From Helicobacteraceae bacterium (GTDB lineage Bacteria; Campylobacterota; Campylobacteria; Campylobacterales; Sulfurimonadaceae): a DNA stretch of 34,302 nucleotides. Below the pieces are notes generated by a model. That model made no database searches. It had not been told where the DNA came from and saw only the letters and a list, made by a program, of their open reading frames with translations. Positions 19,027 through 28,643 of the stretch are shown here, in pieces; position 1 is the first letter of the stretch; each line of letters begins with the position of its first letter. The stretch lies in the NCBI GenBank assembly GCA_027052175.1, contig JALUFE010000081.1, positions 1 to 34,302 of the forward strand, given 5' to 3'. Position numbers and translations under genes: made by a program.

Positions 19027-19816
19027 AGGTTTGGAAAAACTGCGTTCAATAGGGGCTCAAAAGATTCATGAACAGACACACATAGCACGTAAATATGTGG
19101 AGAATCTGCTGCATGAAAGTTTTGAAGGAATGCAGAAGGTACAGTTGTTTGGATTCATTTCGATATTGGAGAGAGAGTATGATGTCGATCTGACACCTCT
19201 TAAAGAGCACGCTGTAGAATATTTTGAGCTTGAAGAGGAAAACTTTCCCAAAGAGGAGATATCATACAAAAAGGAACTGCTTACAAGTTCGAAAGCCGAC
19301 AGAAAGAGGCTTTATCTTATTGTGGCTCTTGTTCTGGTGGGTGGAGTTGCATCTTTGCTTTACCTTTCGGGTACGAGTGAAGAAAACAGGACTCTTTCTC
19401 AAAACAGGAATGGGCAGACGGTTTCCAAGTCAGTGATGATGCAAACAATACAGAGTGTGGAAACCAACGAAACCAACGAGACTCTCTCCTTGCAAAACGA
19501 GACGCAGACCGTGCAAAAACCAAAAGTGGAGAAACACCACTCGTTTGTTATCATTCCGCGAACGAAAGTGTGGCTTGGTATTGTCGATCTCGATACCGGT
19601 AAAAAAAGACAGACGATTACTGCCGATTCGCTTGAACTCAATGCAAGCAAAAACTATTTGCTTACCTTTGGGCATGGATATATCGACATGGAAGTAGATG
19701 GAAACAAAACATCTTTTAAAGAGCCGAAAAATATCAAGTTTTTGTATAAAGATGGCCGTTTAGAAAGGATTGATAACGCAGAGTTTCGACACTATAACAA
19801 AGGCAGACTATGGTAA
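19019..19816 (+). CDS. RodZ-like bitopic membrane protein
   Basis: Cytoplasmic N-terminus, one TM (LYLIVALVLVGGVASLLYL), N/T-rich linker, C-terminal beta-rich domain (KVWLGIVDLDTGKKRQTITADSLELNASKNYLLTFGHGYIDMEVDGN) reminiscent of DUF4115. Confidence 0.6.
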   Translation: MSEGLEKLRSIGAQKIHEQTHIARKYVENLLHESFEGMQKVQLFGFISILEREYDVDLTPLKEHAVEYFELEEENFPKEEISYKKELLTSSKADRKRLYLIVALVLVGGVASLLYLSGTSEENRTLSQNRNGQTVSKSVMMQTIQSVETNETNETLSLQNETQTVQKPKVEKHHSFVIIPRTKVWLGIVDLDTGKKRQTITADSLELNASKNYLLTFGHGYIDMEVDGNKTSFKEPKNIKFLYKDGRLERIDNAEFRHYNKGRLW

Positions 19817-20646
19817 GAGCAGTGCTGCTTGTCGGTGTGCTCTTTATTTTTGCATTTGCACACTCCTCTTCGTCTGAGGAGCTTGTTCTTAAAAAGATTG
19901 AAAAGATCATTGGGAGCGAGAAATTTACACAAAACAGAGCGTTTGTCGGGATTGTCTTTTCGCCTGCAGAGAAATTTATGCACAAGGATAGGGTAGATGC
20001 CGTCAAAGTTGTCGAAACGCTCAAAGAGAACGGTTTGCTTGATCTCTTTTTTAACAAGCCGACTCGTATTGTACTTGAATTCAAGACAAACGGTGCTCCT
20101 CTCTTTTTTGTAAAAATCGTGAGTGACACGCTGCGAAACATCGGGTATTATCGATTCGTCACCGATGCTTCGAAATACAACAGCAGTGAGTTCAGCTGGA
20201 GTGTCGACATAGTTTCGGAGTATGCGGCCGATCCGATGATCCTTCAAAACGAGCTGCAAAAACGCGGCTGCAGGATTATCGACATTCAAAGAGAGACACC
20301 GAAAAAATGGATATACACGATCGATATGCATGATGCGCATTTGCCTGTTCAAGAACTGCAAAGTGGATATGTAACAAAGCTGCGCCGTTCCCTTTTTCCT
20401 TACTGGTTGGGCGTTTCGAAGATTCGCCGTTTAAGAGTTGTCAGTCATGGTCGAAATCACTGGTATCCCGATATCTCTTTTTATGACTCTCAGCTACATC
20501 TTGTCAAGGTTGTAGAACGTGACAAGCGCAGTTACGATGTTACATTCGCGATACCGAAAAATGCCAGATATATTAAAATAGCCGATATCTACACGATGAA
20601 AAATATCAAAGATTCGCTTGAACTGCATCCGTTTGGTGCGAGGTAG
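19810..20646 (+). CDS. exported hypothetical protein
   Basis: Signal peptide MVRAVLLVGVLFIFAFAHSSS; 6-bp overlap with the upstream gene suggests coupling. Confidence 0.7.
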   Translation: MVRAVLLVGVLFIFAFAHSSSSEELVLKKIEKIIGSEKFTQNRAFVGIVFSPAEKFMHKDRVDAVKVVETLKENGLLDLFFNKPTRIVLEFKTNGAPLFFVKIVSDTLRNIGYYRFVTDASKYNSSEFSWSVDIVSEYAADPMILQNELQKRGCRIIDIQRETPKKWIYTIDMHDAHLPVQELQSGYVTKLRRSLFPYWLGVSKIRRLRVVSHGRNHWYPDISFYDSQLHLVKVVERDKRSYDVTFAIPKNARYIKIADIYTMKNIKDSLELHPFGAR

Positions 20647-20707
20647 TCAGTAGTTTATAAACCTTTTTTGGATAAAATTGCGCAACTTTGAAGGTATAGG
20701 ACAGCAA

Positions 20708-21934
20708 ATGTTTGACGAGATAGTATTTGACAGGATGGAGAGGCTGCCTAAGTATGTTTTTGCCGAGATCAACGACATCAAGATGCAGCGTCGCCGAGAG
20801 GGACATGACGTCATTGATTTTTCGATGGGAAACCCCGATGGCGATACCCCCGAACATATAAGAGCAAAACTTGTAGAGTCGGCACAAAAAACGAAAACGC
20901 ACGGCTACTCCAGTTCCAAAGGAATCCCGAAGCTTCGTCAGGCCATAGCCGACTGGTATAAGCGGCGTTACGATGTCGATCTCGATCCCGAGACCGAGTG
21001 TGTCGCGACAATGGGAAGCAAAGAGGGATACAGCCACCTGGCTTATGCTATTACCAATCCGGGTGATGTTGCTGTCGTTCCCGATCCTACCTATCCTATT
21101 CACAGTTACGCTTTCATTCTCGCAGGAGGTAATGTCGTCAAGTTCGGTTTGGAATACGACGAGGAGTACAGGCTTGATGAAGATAAATTTTTCGAAAGTC
21201 TTGAGCGTGTTTTTAAAGAGAATTCTCCGCGTCCTAAATATGTTCTTGTCAATTTTCCGCATAATCCGACAACCGTCACGGTCGAGCCTGAATTTTATGA
21301 GCGTTTGGTAGCGATGGCAAAAAAAGAGCGATTTTACATAATCTCCGATATCGCTTATGGAGACATTACGTTTGAAGGGTACAAAACACCCTCTATTTTG
21401 GGTGTAGAGGGAGCTAAAGATGTGGCTGTCGAGTCTTTCACCCTGTCAAAAAGTTACAATATGGCGGGATGGCGTGTCGGCTTTTTTGTCGGAAACAAAA
21501 AGCTTATAGGTGCTTTGCAAAAGATTAAATCCTGGCTGGACTATGGAATGTTTACCCCAATACAGGTGGCAGCGACCGTCGCACTCAATGGCGATCAAAC
21601 CTGTGTACGCAATATTACGAACAAGTATTATCATAGAGAACAGGTACTCATTGAAGCCTTCGGCAGAGCAGGATGGCCTATCCATAAAAACAGAGCGACA
21701 ATGTTCGTTTGGGCGAAGATACCCGAGTGTGTGGCGCATCTTGGAAGCCTTGAGTTTTCCAAACGTCTGCTTATCGAAGCGGATGTAGCGGTGGCACCGG
21801 GGATCGGGTTTGGTGAGTATGGTGAAGGGTATGTGCGTATAGCGTTAATAGAGAACGACAAGCGTATTCGCCAGGCGGCGAAAAATATCAGAAATTTTTT
21901 AAAACAGTTTGAGTGTGGGCAGAAGCATGATTAA
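20708..21934 (+). CDS. PLP-dependent aminotransferase (AlaC / LL-DAP aminotransferase-like)
   Basis: FSMGNPDGDTPEHI, HGYSSSKGIPKLRQAI, FPHNPTT, SFTLSKSYNMAGWRVGF. Confidence 0.92.
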   Translation: MFDEIVFDRMERLPKYVFAEINDIKMQRRREGHDVIDFSMGNPDGDTPEHIRAKLVESAQKTKTHGYSSSKGIPKLRQAIADWYKRRYDVDLDPETECVATMGSKEGYSHLAYAITNPGDVAVVPDPTYPIHSYAFILAGGNVVKFGLEYDEEYRLDEDKFFESLERVFKENSPRPKYVLVNFPHNPTTVTVEPEFYERLVAMAKKERFYIISDIAYGDITFEGYKTPSILGVEGAKDVAVESFTLSKSYNMAGWRVGFFVGNKKLIGALQKIKSWLDYGMFTPIQVAATVALNGDQTCVRNITNKYYHREQVLIEAFGRAGWPIHKNRATMFVWAKIPECVAHLGSLEFSKRLLIEADVAVAPGIGFGEYGEGYVRIALIENDKRIRQAAKNIRNFLKQFECGQKHD

Positions 21935-23186
21935 AGTGGGAATTATCGGGGTAGGAACAGTTGGCGAGAGTGTCGCGCGTATACTGGAGGAGAATCAAGA
22001 CGTCATTTCTGCGCGTGCGGGAGCCGCAATAGAGGTGAAGAAAGGGATTGTACGCACTCTTGAAAAAAAACGAGATGTCGACATACCTCTTAGCACCGAT
22101 GTCAATGAGGTCTTGGAAGACCCTGAGATCGACATCGTCGTCGAGCTCATGGGTGGAGTCGAAGAGCCTTATAAAGTCGTTACAAAAGCGCTTCGTAACA
22201 AAAAAGCGGTCGTGACGGCAAATAAAGCGTTGTTGGCTTACCACCGCTACGAGCTAGCAGAGCTTGCCAAAGACATCGCCTTTGAGTATGAGGCAAGTGT
22301 CGCCGGAGGGATTCCTATCATTACCGCATTGCGAGACGGACTCTCTGCCAACCATATCGAGTCAATGATGGGGATTATGAACGGGACATGCAACTATATG
22401 CTGACCAAGATGCGGGATGAGGGTGTTGCATACGATGCAATCCTCAAAGAGGCACAGAATCTCGGCTATGCCGAGGCAGACCCAACTTTCGATGTAGGCG
22501 GATATGATGCCGCACATAAACTCCTTATACTTGCGTCGATCGCTTACGGCATCGATGCCAAACCCGAGGATATTTTGATAGAGGGGATCGAGCGTATCAC
22601 GCAGGATGATATAGCCTTTGCCAAGGAGTTCGGCTATGAGATCAAGCTGCTGGGAATTGCTAAAAAAGAGGGCAGTGAGGTGGAGCTGCGTGTGCATGCC
22701 GCGTTAGTCAAAAAAGAGGAGATGATCGCCAAGATAGACGGCGTGATGAACGGCATCAGCGTTGTGGGTGACAAAGTCGGAGAGACACTCTACTATGGCC
22801 CCGGAGCCGGCGGTGACGCGACGGCAAGTGCGGTAGTAGCGAACATTATCGATATAGCAAGAAGCGGCAAAAGTACGCCGATGCTTGGCTTTGACCGTCC
22901 TATGGAGGGGAAACTCACACTTAAAGATGCCGATGAGATATCATCCAAGTATTATCTGCGTATTAACGTCAACGACAAAGCGGGCGTGTTGGCTAAACTG
23001 ACAAAAATTTTCGAAGCCAATTCTATATCCATAGAGACGATGCTGCAGCGTCCAGGTGAGAGTGCGAGTGCGAACCTTCTTATCTCCACGCACTGTGCCA
23101 AAGAGCGTGATATCCAGAAGATGATCGGCGAGATAGAAGTCCTTGATTTCGTCAACAAAAAACCGGTAATGATCCGCATCGTCTAA
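21927..23186 (+). CDS. hom: homoserine dehydrogenase
   Basis: MIKVGIIGVGTVGESVARIL, VTANKALLA, GGIPIITALRDGLSANHIESMMGIMNGTCNYMLTKM, C-terminal ACT-like domain. Confidence 0.96.
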   Translation: MIKVGIIGVGTVGESVARILEENQDVISARAGAAIEVKKGIVRTLEKKRDVDIPLSTDVNEVLEDPEIDIVVELMGGVEEPYKVVTKALRNKKAVVTANKALLAYHRYELAELAKDIAFEYEASVAGGIPIITALRDGLSANHIESMMGIMNGTCNYMLTKMRDEGVAYDAILKEAQNLGYAEADPTFDVGGYDAAHKLLILASIAYGIDAKPEDILIEGIERITQDDIAFAKEFGYEIKLLGIAKKEGSEVELRVHAALVKKEEMIAKIDGVMNGISVVGDKVGETLYYGPGAGGDATASAVVANIIDIARSGKSTPMLGFDRPMEGKLTLKDADEISSKYYLRINVNDKAGVLAKLTKIFEANSISIETMLQRPGESASANLLISTHCAKERDIQKMIGEIEVLDFVNKKPVMIRIV

Positions 23187-23197
23187 CCGGTTTTTTT
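23157..23197 (+). terminator. intrinsic terminator overlapping the 3' end of hom
   Basis: AAAAAACCGG (23157-23166) / CCGGTTTTTT (23187-23196), 20-nt loop containing the stop codon. Confidence 0.65.
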
Positions 23198-23252
23198 CTA
23201 CTGCTCCTCCTTTTTTAAGATAAAATGTCATTGTTTTGTTGTGAAAGAAAAA

Positions 23253-23282
23253 TGACTCTGATTTAAGTCAAAAGAGTATAAT
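23253..23282 (+). promoter_or_regulatory. candidate fdhA promoter with palindromic operator
   Basis: TGACT-ctgattta-AGTCA (23253-23270) followed by TATAAT (23277-23282). Confidence 0.4.
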
Positions 23283-23307
23283 ATAGCACAATCTCAATCT
23301 GGATAAT

Positions 23308-25386
23308 ATGATGAAAAATATAGCTACGATAGACAGTGTGTGTACCTACTGTGGGGTTGGATGCGATATAGCGGCCAATGTCGATACCGATAAAAACAAG
23401 ATAGTCAAAATTTTTGCCCATAAAGACGGAGTTGTGAGTGAAGGTAATCTCTGTATCAAGGGAAAGTATGGATACGATTTCGTCACATCTCCAAACCGCC
23501 TGCGCACTCCAAGGATAAAAAAGGGTTTTTTGGAGAAAAATCCAGATATCTATGCTGCGGTCAAAGAGAAACTAAACGAGTATGATGAAGAGTGGTATGA
23601 GACGGATCTCGATACTGCCACAACCGCTGCAGCTATGAAACTAAAATCTGTCCAAGAAAAATATGGAAAGAAATCTATCTGCTCCATTGGAGGGGCAAGA
23701 ACGAGTTGCGAGAGTGCCTATCTATGGCAGAAGTTCACCCGTCATACTTTGGAAAGCCCGCATGTGGACAACTGTGCAAGGGTCTGTCACTCACCGAGTC
23801 TCAAAGGGATGCGTGCAACCATAGGAGAAGGTGCGGCGACCAATCCTTACAATGACATCTATGATTGCGAGTTTATGATCGTCATAGGATCGAACACGAC
23901 CGAAGCACATCCAATCATAGCCAACCGTATAGTACACCAGGCGCAAAAACATGACAATCTTGCCGTTTTCGATGTTCGCGAGATCAAGCTCCACCGCTTT
24001 GCGAAATACAAAGCGATCATCCCGTATGAAGCCAATCTTTTGGTGCTGAACATGATGGCGTATGTCATCATCACCGAAGAACTTTACGATGAAAACTTCA
24101 TAGCCGATCGAACGGTCGGGTTTGCCGAGTTTAAAGAGAAGATTTTGAGTGATCCTTATGCCAATCCGGACTACTTTGCAGAGGTGGAGGGGTATGAGTA
24201 TCTGCCTAAGATGATCCGCAAAATCGCACGCGAGTATGCGCTGAAGAAGTCGATGATATTTTGGGGACTTGGAATCACCGAGCATATAGACGGCAGTTAT
24301 GCCGTTATGGCGATTACACATCTGGCACTGATGACAGGCAACATAGGAAAAGAGGGTGCGGGATTGATGCCGCTTCGTGGGCAGAATAACGTCCAGGGTG
24401 CATGCGATATGGGATGTCTGCCATATTATGATCCGGACTATCAGCAGCCAAAAGAAATTGGGCTGATGACGCCGCAACTGGTCGATGCGATGCTCGAAGA
24501 CAAGATCAAAGCCATACTTAACATGGGTGAAGATCTTACCCATATCCATCCAAACCTCAACAAGGTCGACAAAGCACTTGAGCATATAGAGTTCATTATG
24601 GTGCAAGAGCTCTTTATGACCGATATAGCAAAAAGAGCCGATATTGTCATAGGGGTCAAGAGTGCCTATGAGAAAACGGGTGTCTATGTTAATGCGATGC
24701 GTAGAATGCACCTCTCCCAGCCGCTTGTTCACTCCGACTTGCCTGATGATTGGGAGGTTATTCAAATGATGGATAACAAGATGGGGGGTGAGTATGACTA
24801 TAAAGACTCCGGTGAGATTTGGGATGAAGTAAGAGAGGTCGCTCACAGACGCTTTAGTGGGGCAAGTTATCTGCGACTCAAACGACATAGAAAAAGAGGG
24901 CTGCAGTGGCCGGTGTATGATGAGGACACTCCAAGATTGCATCAGCTTGACTTTCGAACGAAAGACGGGCTTGGACGCTTTGTTTACCATCAATATAAGT
25001 TGCGGGGGATGGTCGAAGAGCTTAAAAATGGAGTACTTGAGGGTTATCATCTTACAACGGGACGAACGCTTGCGCACTATAACAACGCCGCTCAAACTAA
25101 ACAAACAGCTTCGCTTACCAATCGTTACCCTGAAGATATTGTACTGGTGAGTGAAGAGGATGAAACGGATTTTCCGAGTACACATGTGGTTTTGCAAAGT
25201 GAATATGGTCAAACCAAACCGTTGAGAGTGAAGTTTACCCACAAAATAAAGCCGAAAACGCTTTTTACGACATTTCATTATGCCTCTTCCGGCATCAATC
25301 GTCTTTTTGGTGACAAGAGTGATGAGCTGATCCTTACGGCAGCTTTCAAGTCGATCAAGGTCGAGGTTATTCCCATAGATGAGTAG
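23308..25386 (+). CDS. fdhA: formate dehydrogenase alpha subunit-like molybdopterin oxidoreductase
   Basis: CTYCGVGCDI...GNLCIKGKYG ([4Fe-4S] domain), DNCARVCHSPSLKGMRATIGEGAATN (Cys at the Mo-ligand position), MTGNIGKEGAGLMPLRGQNNVQGACDMG. Start may be ATG at 23308 or 23311. Confidence 0.92.
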   Translation: MMKNIATIDSVCTYCGVGCDIAANVDTDKNKIVKIFAHKDGVVSEGNLCIKGKYGYDFVTSPNRLRTPRIKKGFLEKNPDIYAAVKEKLNEYDEEWYETDLDTATTAAAMKLKSVQEKYGKKSICSIGGARTSCESAYLWQKFTRHTLESPHVDNCARVCHSPSLKGMRATIGEGAATNPYNDIYDCEFMIVIGSNTTEAHPIIANRIVHQAQKHDNLAVFDVREIKLHRFAKYKAIIPYEANLLVLNMMAYVIITEELYDENFIADRTVGFAEFKEKILSDPYANPDYFAEVEGYEYLPKMIRKIAREYALKKSMIFWGLGITEHIDGSYAVMAITHLALMTGNIGKEGAGLMPLRGQNNVQGACDMGCLPYYDPDYQQPKEIGLMTPQLVDAMLEDKIKAILNMGEDLTHIHPNLNKVDKALEHIEFIMVQELFMTDIAKRADIVIGVKSAYEKTGVYVNAMRRMHLSQPLVHSDLPDDWEVIQMMDNKMGGEYDYKDSGEIWDEVREVAHRRFSGASYLRLKRHRKRGLQWPVYDEDTPRLHQLDFRTKDGLGRFVYHQYKLRGMVEELKNGVLEGYHLTTGRTLAHYNNAAQTKQTASLTNRYPEDIVLVSEEDETDFPSTHVVLQSEYGQTKPLRVKFTHKIKPKTLFTTFHYASSGINRLFGDKSDELILTAAFKSIKVEVIPIDE

Positions 25387-25708
25387 AGCAAAGGGCGATA
25401 AAGCCGAAACGAAAGCAGTCGCTTTTTTGCAAAAAGAGGGCTATATCATCATAGAGACCAACTTTTACAGCCGCTTTGGAGAGATCGATATTATCACCAC
25501 GAAAGAGGGGACTTTGCACTTTATCGAGGTAAAGTCGGGTTTGGACTACGAGAGTGCCATCTACAACATCACTCCATCCAAACTTCAAAAGATATTCAAA
25601 ACCGCGCAGGTCTATCTCAAAAAGAACGCTTTGGATGTCGAGTACACTTTCGATGCCGTTATTGTCACTCCAGATGGAGCGGAACTCATAGAGGATATAA
25701 CACTTTAA
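25379..25708 (+). CDS. yraN: YraN/UPF0102 family endonuclease-like protein
   Basis: KGDKAETKAVAFLQKEGYIIIETNFYSRFGEIDIITTKEGTLHFIEVKS. Confidence 0.92.
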   Translation: MSRAKGDKAETKAVAFLQKEGYIIIETNFYSRFGEIDIITTKEGTLHFIEVKSGLDYESAIYNITPSKLQKIFKTAQVYLKKNALDVEYTFDAVIVTPDGAELIEDITL

Positions 25709-25715
25709 ACCGGAT

Positions 25716-26105
25716 TTAATCTCGGTTTAGACTCGCTTCATCGATCATCAGAAAAAAGCCATTCACTCCTTTGATGCCGGCATCGTCATAGTAAATCGTT
25801 CCATCAGGTTTTAAAAAGTAGTGTCTTGGCACACCGAATTTTTCGAAATAGGATGGCACTGTGTGCTTGTCTCGGTTGAGAAAGACTTTGATGTATTTTT
25901 TGAGTGTTTGTTGTACTTTTTTGTTTGAGAGTACCTCGTTTTTGTAGCGAATACAGAAGTTACAGTGCTCGGCACCTATAAAGACATAGATATCCTTATG
26001 CTCTTTCTGCGCTCTTTTTTTGGCTTCATCGATACTGTGCAGCCATGGCAGATTGACACCAAAAAGCTGTGTTACTAAAAGAAGTAGAAGGATTTTTTTT
26101 AACAT
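25716..26105 (-). CDS. periplasmic thioredoxin-fold protein (CxxC)
   Basis: MLKKILLLLLVTQLFGVNLPW signal; VFIGAEHCNFCIRYKNEVL; FGVPRHYFLKPDGTI. Start at 26105 preferred over the ORF-track start. Confidence 0.8.
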   Translation of the reverse strand: MLKKILLLLLVTQLFGVNLPWLHSIDEAKKRAQKEHKDIYVFIGAEHCNFCIRYKNEVLSNKKVQQTLKKYIKVFLNRDKHTVPSYFEKFGVPRHYFLKPDGTIYYDDAGIKGVNGFFLMIDEASLNRD

Positions 26106-26144
26106 AGGGAAAAGTTTACAACAAAGAGGATTAAACTCTTTTGA

Positions 26145-26150
26145 TATAAT
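26145..26150 (+). promoter_or_regulatory. candidate -10 box of the aldehyde dehydrogenase gene
   Basis: TATAAT 27 bp upstream of the ATG. Confidence 0.4.
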
Positions 26151-26176
26151 CATTGCAATAGAATGAGGAGCAGAAG

Positions 26177-27592
26177 ATGGAAGCAAAGATACTTTTTGGA
26201 AGCGAGGAAGAGAGCAGAGCAGTTGTGAGTGAGCGACTTTCGCCGTATGACGGCAGAGTTGTATCGACTGCGCCCGTTTGTTATGCGGAAGATGCAAAAA
26301 AAGCTCTGAGTATAGCCAAATCGGCGGCGAAAAAAGCAAAAAAAAGCACGCTATCACAGCGATGCGAATGGATCCTCGATGTCGCAAAGAGGCTTAAAGA
26401 GCAAAAAGAGGATATCGCGTGCACGATTACAGACGAAGTGGGAAAACCCATCGTCTTTGCGCGCGTAGAGGTGGATCGCTGCATCGAGACACTGACTCTT
26501 AGTGCCGAGGCGGCACGAAATATGTATGGTGAGACGATAAGCACAGATGCCACGCCAAGCGGAAAAAAGACAAATGCATTTTTCATTCGTGAGCCGGTAG
26601 GGGTTGTCGTGGCGATCACTCCTTTTAATTTCCCGCTCAATCTTGTTGCGCATAAGCTCGCTCCTGCACTTGTTGCAGGCAATGCCGTCGTGCTCAAACC
26701 GACCCCTGAAGCACCACTGACTGCTTACAAGTTTGCCAAGCTTTTTGTAGAGAGTGAATACGCCGTGAGAGATGCACTCAGTGTCGTGTATGGCGATGCG
26801 GAAGTGGGTTCTGCACTTGTTTCAAGTGATATCCCGCGTGTTGTCAGCTTCACGGGAAGTGTGCCTGTTGGTAAGATCATTACCAAAAATGCCGGCATCA
26901 AAAAGGTGAGCTTGGAGCTGGGTGGCAATGCTGCGACCTTTATCGATGTGAATGCCGATCTGGATCTGGCAGCTGCGCGCTGTGCTTTTGGAGCGTTTAT
27001 CAACTCCGGCCAGGTCTGCATATCGCTGCAACGCATCTATGTACACGAAGATGTTTACGAGGAGTTTGCACAAAAGCTTGCAGAGGAAACGAAAAAGCTC
27101 AAGGTAGGTTCACCCTATGATGATGATACTTTTATAGGGCCGCTTATCAATGAAGATGCAGCCACACGAGCGATGAACTGGGTGCAAAGTGCCATTAAAG
27201 AGGGAGCACGTGCAATGATGGAGCCACACAAAGAGGGGCGCATCTTTTATCCTGTGGTAATGGCGGATGTAACGGATGATATGGCGATCGTGTGTGAGGA
27301 GGTCTTCGCACCTATAGTTTCACTTGTCAAAGTCGACAGTTTCGATGCAGCGATAGAGAAAATGAACGACTCTCCTTATGGATTGCAGTTCTCCATCTTT
27401 ACCGATTCACTTGCAAATACCCAAAAAGCGATTGAGGAGTTTGAAGCGGGCGGAGTGGTTGTCAATGATATCCCGACACTTCGCTTTGACATTCAGCCAT
27501 ACGGCGGTGTGAAGCTAAGCGGTGTGGGAAGAGAGGGACCGAAGTTCGCACTCGAAGAGTTCACTGAAATCAAAAGTGTCGTACTCTGTTAG
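26177..27592 (+). CDS. NAD(P)-dependent aldehyde dehydrogenase
   Basis: ITPFNFPLNLVAHKLAPALVAGNAVVLKP, SFTGSVPVGKII, LELGGNAATFI, NSGQVCISLQRIYV. Confidence 0.94.
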   Translation: MEAKILFGSEEESRAVVSERLSPYDGRVVSTAPVCYAEDAKKALSIAKSAAKKAKKSTLSQRCEWILDVAKRLKEQKEDIACTITDEVGKPIVFARVEVDRCIETLTLSAEAARNMYGETISTDATPSGKKTNAFFIREPVGVVVAITPFNFPLNLVAHKLAPALVAGNAVVLKPTPEAPLTAYKFAKLFVESEYAVRDALSVVYGDAEVGSALVSSDIPRVVSFTGSVPVGKIITKNAGIKKVSLELGGNAATFIDVNADLDLAAARCAFGAFINSGQVCISLQRIYVHEDVYEEFAQKLAEETKKLKVGSPYDDDTFIGPLINEDAATRAMNWVQSAIKEGARAMMEPHKEGRIFYPVVMADVTDDMAIVCEEVFAPIVSLVKVDSFDAAIEKMNDSPYGLQFSIFTDSLANTQKAIEEFEAGGVVVNDIPTLRFDIQPYGGVKLSGVGREGPKFALEEFTEIKSVVLC

Positions 27593-28131
27593 TGCGCATA
27601 GACTTTGATAAAATGCGCCGTGTTTCGAAAATATCCCGGATAATCGAAAGTCACTCGAAAAGGAGCCACCTCTCCGGGGCCGAGATTTCGTGCGACGACA
27701 AACTCCTTTTCGATGGTTTGGGGTTTGTTGAGTTTACCGAGCCCTCCGTTGAACATGTCGAAGAACCCGCTTGGTTTATAGTAGTTAGGGCCTTTGACAC
27801 GGCCGGTTGCATGCCCTCCGTTGACGAGCTTGATGGAAAGATAAACTTTCTTTACCGGAAATTTTCCAACGTTTTTGACAAGACCGAAATAGGAAATCTT
27901 CTCCTGTGAGAGGTAACGCCGGTCATCCACTTTGACAAGTTTGACTTTTTTTGTATATTTTTCGGCTGCGGCAATCCCTATGGTGACGATAAGAGAAGAG
28001 ATAAGTACCGTAGAGAGAATCATCGGCATGACAAGCTTTTTACGTTCCTGTCTCAACGCTGCAACAATCCCCAGTATGATGAGCAATACACCAATCGCTA
28101 CTATGAGATAGTGGATAACCGTAAAGCTCAT
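27589..28131 (-). CDS. DUF2393-like membrane protein
   Basis: Two N-terminal TM segments and a soluble beta-rich domain; adjacent to a second protein of similar architecture. Confidence 0.65.
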   Translation of the reverse strand: MSFTVIHYLIVAIGVLLIILGIVAALRQERKKLVMPMILSTVLISSLIVTIGIAAAEKYTKKVKLVKVDDRRYLSQEKISYFGLVKNVGKFPVKKVYLSIKLVNGGHATGRVKGPNYYKPSGFFDMFNGGLGKLNKPQTIEKEFVVARNLGPGEVAPFRVTFDYPGYFRNTAHFIKVYAH

Positions 28132-28640
28132 TTACACACTCCTTTGACCGAGACGTTGATATCCTTTTTGTAAGAAAAGGGCCCGATAAGAAACTTGAAA
28201 TCAACATCGGCACCTTTTGGGATATTCTTAATGGTAAGAGTGCCGTGCTTGAGAGGTTTGAGTCGAAAGAGCAGGTCTTTGTACCTGTTATGGGTCTCTT
28301 TGTATATGGTGGCGGTAAGGTGACAGCTTTTGAAGTCGAATTTCGATTCGTTTTTGAGCTTGCCCTCTATAACGACCGCCTGTACAAAATGAAGCTTCTT
28401 CGCTTTGGTAACGGTGACGCTGTTTTTGAAAAGATAATTGTGGAAAAAATCAAAACCGAAAGTCAGACCGACAGAAAGATCGAGTATGGCAAGAAGCAGC
28501 ACAAAGAGTGCAAGTGTTGTCTTTTTGCGAAGCAACAGCGTAAGAAGGATTAACAAAATAAAAAGGAGAAAAACCACGCCGAAATAGATAAAATCATATA
28601 GACTCAGTGTATGCAAGAAAGCAAGCAGCTTCTCCTTCAT
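28128..28640 (-). CDS. DUF2393-like membrane protein (second copy)
   Basis: Two N-terminal TM segments, then a C-terminal domain similar in layout to the neighbour; 4-bp overlap with it. Confidence 0.65.
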   Translation of the reverse strand: MKEKLLAFLHTLSLYDFIYFGVVFLLFILLILLTLLLRKKTTLALFVLLLAILDLSVGLTFGFDFFHNYLFKNSVTVTKAKKLHFVQAVVIEGKLKNESKFDFKSCHLTATIYKETHNRYKDLLFRLKPLKHGTLTIKNIPKGADVDFKFLIGPFSYKKDINVSVKGVCK

Positions 28641-28643
28641 ATG

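Noticed and set aside
19459-19490. Short tandem repeat ACCAACGAA in the RodZ-like linker
   Set aside because: About two copies within a low-complexity linker; not enough to be called a meaningful repeat.
23791-25278. 495-aa antisense ORF opposite fdhA
   Set aside because: Fully antisense to a clearly conserved CDS, low-complexity Cys/His/Arg-rich translation, no recognisable motif; best explained by codon bias keeping the antisense frame open.
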